Assembly (NCBI RefSeq): GCF_044761665.1
Contig: NZ_JBIWCW010000005.1
Location: forward strand, 1-64,000
Direction of reading: 5' to 3'
DNA from: Peribacillus sp044761665
GTDB lineage: Bacteria > Bacillota > Bacilli > Bacillales > DSM-1321
DNA length: 64,000 nt
The first letter of the stretch is position 1. Each line of letters starts with the position of its first letter. Position numbers and translations under genes: made by a program. The notes beneath the pieces are model-generated. The model had not been told where the DNA came from, did no database searches, and was given only the letters and a program-made list of their open reading frames with translations. Below are positions 62,083 through 64,000 of the stretch, piece by piece.

Positions 62083-62355
62083 TTATTTTGGATCCTGATA
62101 TTGCTTTGCCTCTTCGCTGTCACCCAAACCTTGAGTGGTATGGTCGATCACGCCACCGATTCCAAAAAAGGTAAGCGCAATGAAGTTAATAATCCCCATA
62201 GCTCCGCTCAACGCATCTTCCGTGATGGTAAAGCCAATCGGATGTATGAAGTTATTGATAAACGCAGCAACCATCTGCACTAACATCAAAACCCCTGGCA
62301 ATAAAACAGTGAAAATAAACGTAGGATTTTTAAGGCGCACTTTCCAGTTAATCAT
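62083..62355 (-). CDS. phage holin (phi LC3 type)
   Basis: 90-residue holin-like protein starting MINWKVRLKNPTFIFTVLLPG, two helices, an acidic-polar C-terminus; matches the phi LC3 holin family. Holins permit export of endolysins. No phage structural or lysin gene adjoins it, so it is an orphan or domesticated gene. Confidence 0.82.
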   Translation of the reverse strand: MINWKVRLKNPTFIFTVLLPGVLMLVQMVAAFINNFIHPIGFTITEDALSGAMGIINFIALTFFGIGGVIDHTTQGLGDSEEAKQYQDPK

Positions 62356-62482
62356 GATTCCCTGCCCCCTATTTTTCTATGATGATGTCCACGATACAAC
62401 ATGTAATGGTGCGGACATGCTATATAGTATGCGGCATGTCCATTTTTGGTTAAGCATTTTCAGAGATTTTTTTCTTGAAATG

Positions 62483-62520
62483 AAAAATAGAAGCTCTATC
62501 CAAAGACAGAACTTCTATTC
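62483..62520 (-). terminator. terminator after the ABC ATPase remnant
   Basis: On the minus strand ATAGAAG...TTCT / AGAG...CTTCTAT followed by TTTTTC, downstream of the ABC ATPase remnant. Confidence 0.75.
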
Positions 62521-62549
62521 ATGGACTTATAGAAGTTCATGATTGTGAC

Positions 62550-63279
62550 TTATTTCAACAAGTAGGTGACCGCTTCCTCCAGTTCCACGAATTCATCGGT
62601 ATGCCACTGGATGTTTTCCCTTTGAAAAAAAGCCTCTGTTTCAAGTGGTGAATGTGAAGTAACCGATCGCGCCCCTTTCCTTTCCATTTCCCCCGGTATA
62701 GGGAAAGCCGGCAGGTCCTCTGTTAGCCAAAACTGTTTATATTGCTGCCCCAATTGATCCTTATCGTAATGCCCGATCAATTTACCATGATTTATAAAGA
62801 CCAGATAATCAGCAAGTTTACGGATATCTTCCATTTGGTGGGTCGAAATCAAGATTGTTTTTTCTTCCCTTTCCATCCACTTAATCAAAAAGTCCATATA
62901 CCTCTTTTTAGAGAGAATGTCCATGGAAGCCGTTGGTTCATCCAAGATTAATAGCTTGGCATTTTTCGCTAAAGTAAGGGCAGCGAGTAGCTTTTGCTGA
63001 TTTCCCTGCGACATTTTCCCATATTTTTTATTCAGGGAAACCTCAAAAGTTCCTATCATCTCCTCAAACAATTCCTGATCCCAAGTTGGATACCATCTAG
63101 AAAATAGCTGCAATAATTCATTTCCTGTAAAAGAATCATAGGCAACCAAAGTCTGTGGCTGATAAGCAATTTGTTTTTTCCAGGCTTCGTCTTCCTGATT
63201 CGTATTTGAACCCAATCGGTCCCAGCATAAAATCCTCGATTTTCTTTTTGACAGACTGAATTTCAAGCGACCAAGTCAT
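62550..63279 (-). pseudogene. ABC transporter ATPase with Walker A region deleted
   Basis: Remnant of a GntR-linked ABC ATPase (YtrB-like context). Signature KMSQGNQQKLLAALTLAKN and Walker B LLILDEPTASMD with H-loop STHQMED are intact, but the N-terminus lacks Walker A. The original start ATG at 63279 overlaps the GntR stop (ATGA) and encodes MTWSLEIQSVKKKIEDFMLG; near 63215 the frame shifts, joining this to NQEDEAWKKQ with about 50 residues missing. The uninterrupted frame from 63266 begins in the wrong frame. Probably not active. Confidence 0.8.
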
Positions 63280-63683
63280 GGTTTTCCCTCCCCTTTTTCC
63301 GCTTTAAGATCTTCCATTAAATCCGTAAAAATTGCCTCGATTTCCTTGAATGAATAGTTTTGTTGGAGTGCAGCTTCAATGCTGTTTTTCATCGCTTGCT
63401 GGACGGATTTCACTTTCACGTCGTGAATAAGGCTTTCTTCTACATCTGCAACAAATGTTCCTTTTCCTTGGATCGTCGTGATGAACCCTTCCGTTTCTAG
63501 ATCCTGATATGCTCTGCGGGTAGTGATCGCACTGATTTCCAGGTCCTTCGAAAGCATCCTGATAGACGGTAAGGGTGAACCCGAAGTCAGCTGTCCGCTT
63601 GCTATCAACGCTTGGATTTGAGCAGTGATTTGATGATAAATTGGCACTCGTGATTCTTTTGATAAACGAACTGGCAGCTCCAC
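63276..63683 (-). CDS. GntR family transcriptional regulator (YtrA subfamily)
   Basis: 135-residue GntR regulator of the short YtrA type: winged helix PIYHQITAQIQALIASGQLTSGSPLPSIRMLSKDLEISAITTRRAYQDLETEGFI, with no large effector domain. GTG start with GGAGG about 9 nt upstream. It is followed by the ABC ATPase remnant with ATGA overlap, typical of GntR-ABC operons that respond to antibiotics or cell wall stress. Confidence 0.9.
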   Translation of the reverse strand: MELPVRLSKESRVPIYHQITAQIQALIASGQLTSGSPLPSIRMLSKDLEISAITTRRAYQDLETEGFITTIQGKGTFVADVEESLIHDVKVKSVQQAMKNSIEAALQQNYSFKEIEAIFTDLMEDLKAEKGEGKP

Positions 63684-63707
63684 TCTATTTCTCCTCCCTG
63701 ACTATCA

Positions 63708-64000
63708 TCATTTTAAATAATCTATTTGAATCATTTTCTTTTTCATATAATACTTCGAGAAATAATAGCTCCCAACCGTCACTCCTACCGAAATAAGTAT
63801 CGACCAGATTGGGAAATTCTTCGCGGCTATCGTCGTCCAGCCTACTATTCCCGCATCCGTCTTCGTGTTCAACCATACGAGCACGAATGTTACTCCAGCA
63901 TAAAACGCTACACTACAAATAAATAACTTGATTGGAGGAAATCGGTCTCCTACATCACTTAACGCAAAGGTAAAAGAAGCGGTAACTCCAAAAGCAAGCC
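63708..64000 (-). CDS. membrane protein, partial at window edge
   Basis: C-terminal 96 residues of a membrane protein that continues beyond position 64000. Two to three helices are visible (VAFYAGVTFVLVWL and NFPIWSILISVGVTVGSYYF), ending KKKMIQIDYLK. It lies 24 bp upstream of the GntR gene on the same strand. Likely a permease-type protein of the same ABC system, but identity cannot be established from the fragment. Confidence 0.65.
   Translation of the reverse strand, partial: LAFGVTASFTFALSDVGDRFPPIKLFICSVAFYAGVTFVLVWLNTKTDAGIVGWTTIAAKNFPIWSILISVGVTVGSYYFSKYYMKKKMIQIDYLK

Noticed and set aside
63685..63876. 63-codon frame near the right edge
   Set aside because: It is out of frame with the clearly membrane-protein-like frame on the same strand (63708 to the edge).
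1..64000. CRISPR arrays, tRNA genes and complete insertion sequences
   Set aside because: I looked for regularly spaced repeats, tRNA-like cloverleaf ends and transposase frames and found none that could be supported.

Overview
The window comes from the chromosome of a low-GC Gram-positive, endospore-forming bacterium of the Bacillaceae. Support: two small acid-soluble spore protein genes (sspE, sspK), GGAGG-type ribosome binding sites with frequent TTG/GTG starts, and a gene order that follows the Bacillus subtilis block yfhD-yfhE-yfhF-recX-yfhH-sspK-yfhJ-yfhP-mutY-fabL-sspE-ygaB-ygaC-ygaD-ygaE-gsaB-bcp(ygaF)-perR-ygzB-ygxA-rrn. A Peribacillus-like species is a reasonable inference, but the genus is not proven by the sequence.

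Layout. 1-270: leader and twin promoters of an rRNA operon whose 16S gene lies just outside the left edge on the minus strand. 0.3-5.5 kb: ygxA, ygzB, perR with its own PerR box, a 2-hydroxyacid dehydrogenase, an M29 aminopeptidase, the peroxiredoxin Bcp and a two-TM potassium channel. 5.6-13 kb: a block absent from the B. subtilis order, made of a cobalamin riboswitch plus metE and a thioesterase, a three-gene ABC-2 exporter, a small hypothetical gene and a ChbG-like deacetylase. It is bordered by doublets of a palindromic REP-like repeat. 13-32.5 kb: the conserved gsaB to yfhD backbone, interrupted by a stand-alone glutamate synthase large chain and an EamA transporter with a structured leader. 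32.5-32.65 kb: a compact DnaA-box cluster. 33-38.3 kb: a beta-oxidation-type operon (acyl-CoA ligase, thiolase, acyl-CoA dehydrogenase, short-chain dehydrogenase) led by a MerR regulator with a 19-bp-spacer promoter. 38.4-44.5 kb: stress protein, LysR regulator, a basic-amino-acid-type ABC importer, an AI-2E family permease and an excisionase-like HTH protein.

44.6-64 kb is accessory in character. It holds secreted Ig-like and NPCBM-repeat proteins, a Cys-tailed membrane-anchored protein, a 1573-residue polytopic membrane protein with an exact 115-residue tandem repeat, an acetyltransferase behind a leader peptide and a hairpin that hides its ribosome binding site, and a replication-initiator-like gene followed by three 21-bp-phased DnaA-like boxes. 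It continues with a PadR-HAAS-DUF4097 operon, a DUF2157/GDYXXLXY pair, an NlpC/P60 protein that has lost its catalytic Cys and His, an orphan holin, and a GntR-linked ABC ATPase gene whose Walker A region has been deleted.

The best candidates for something undescribed are the rep-like gene with its phased DnaA boxes, the leader-peptide-controlled acetyltransferase, the off-origin DnaA cluster at 32.5 kb, the REP doublets, and the giant repeat membrane protein that shares the neighbourhood with other DUF2157-type genes. No tRNA, CRISPR array, complete insertion sequence or intact prophage was seen.
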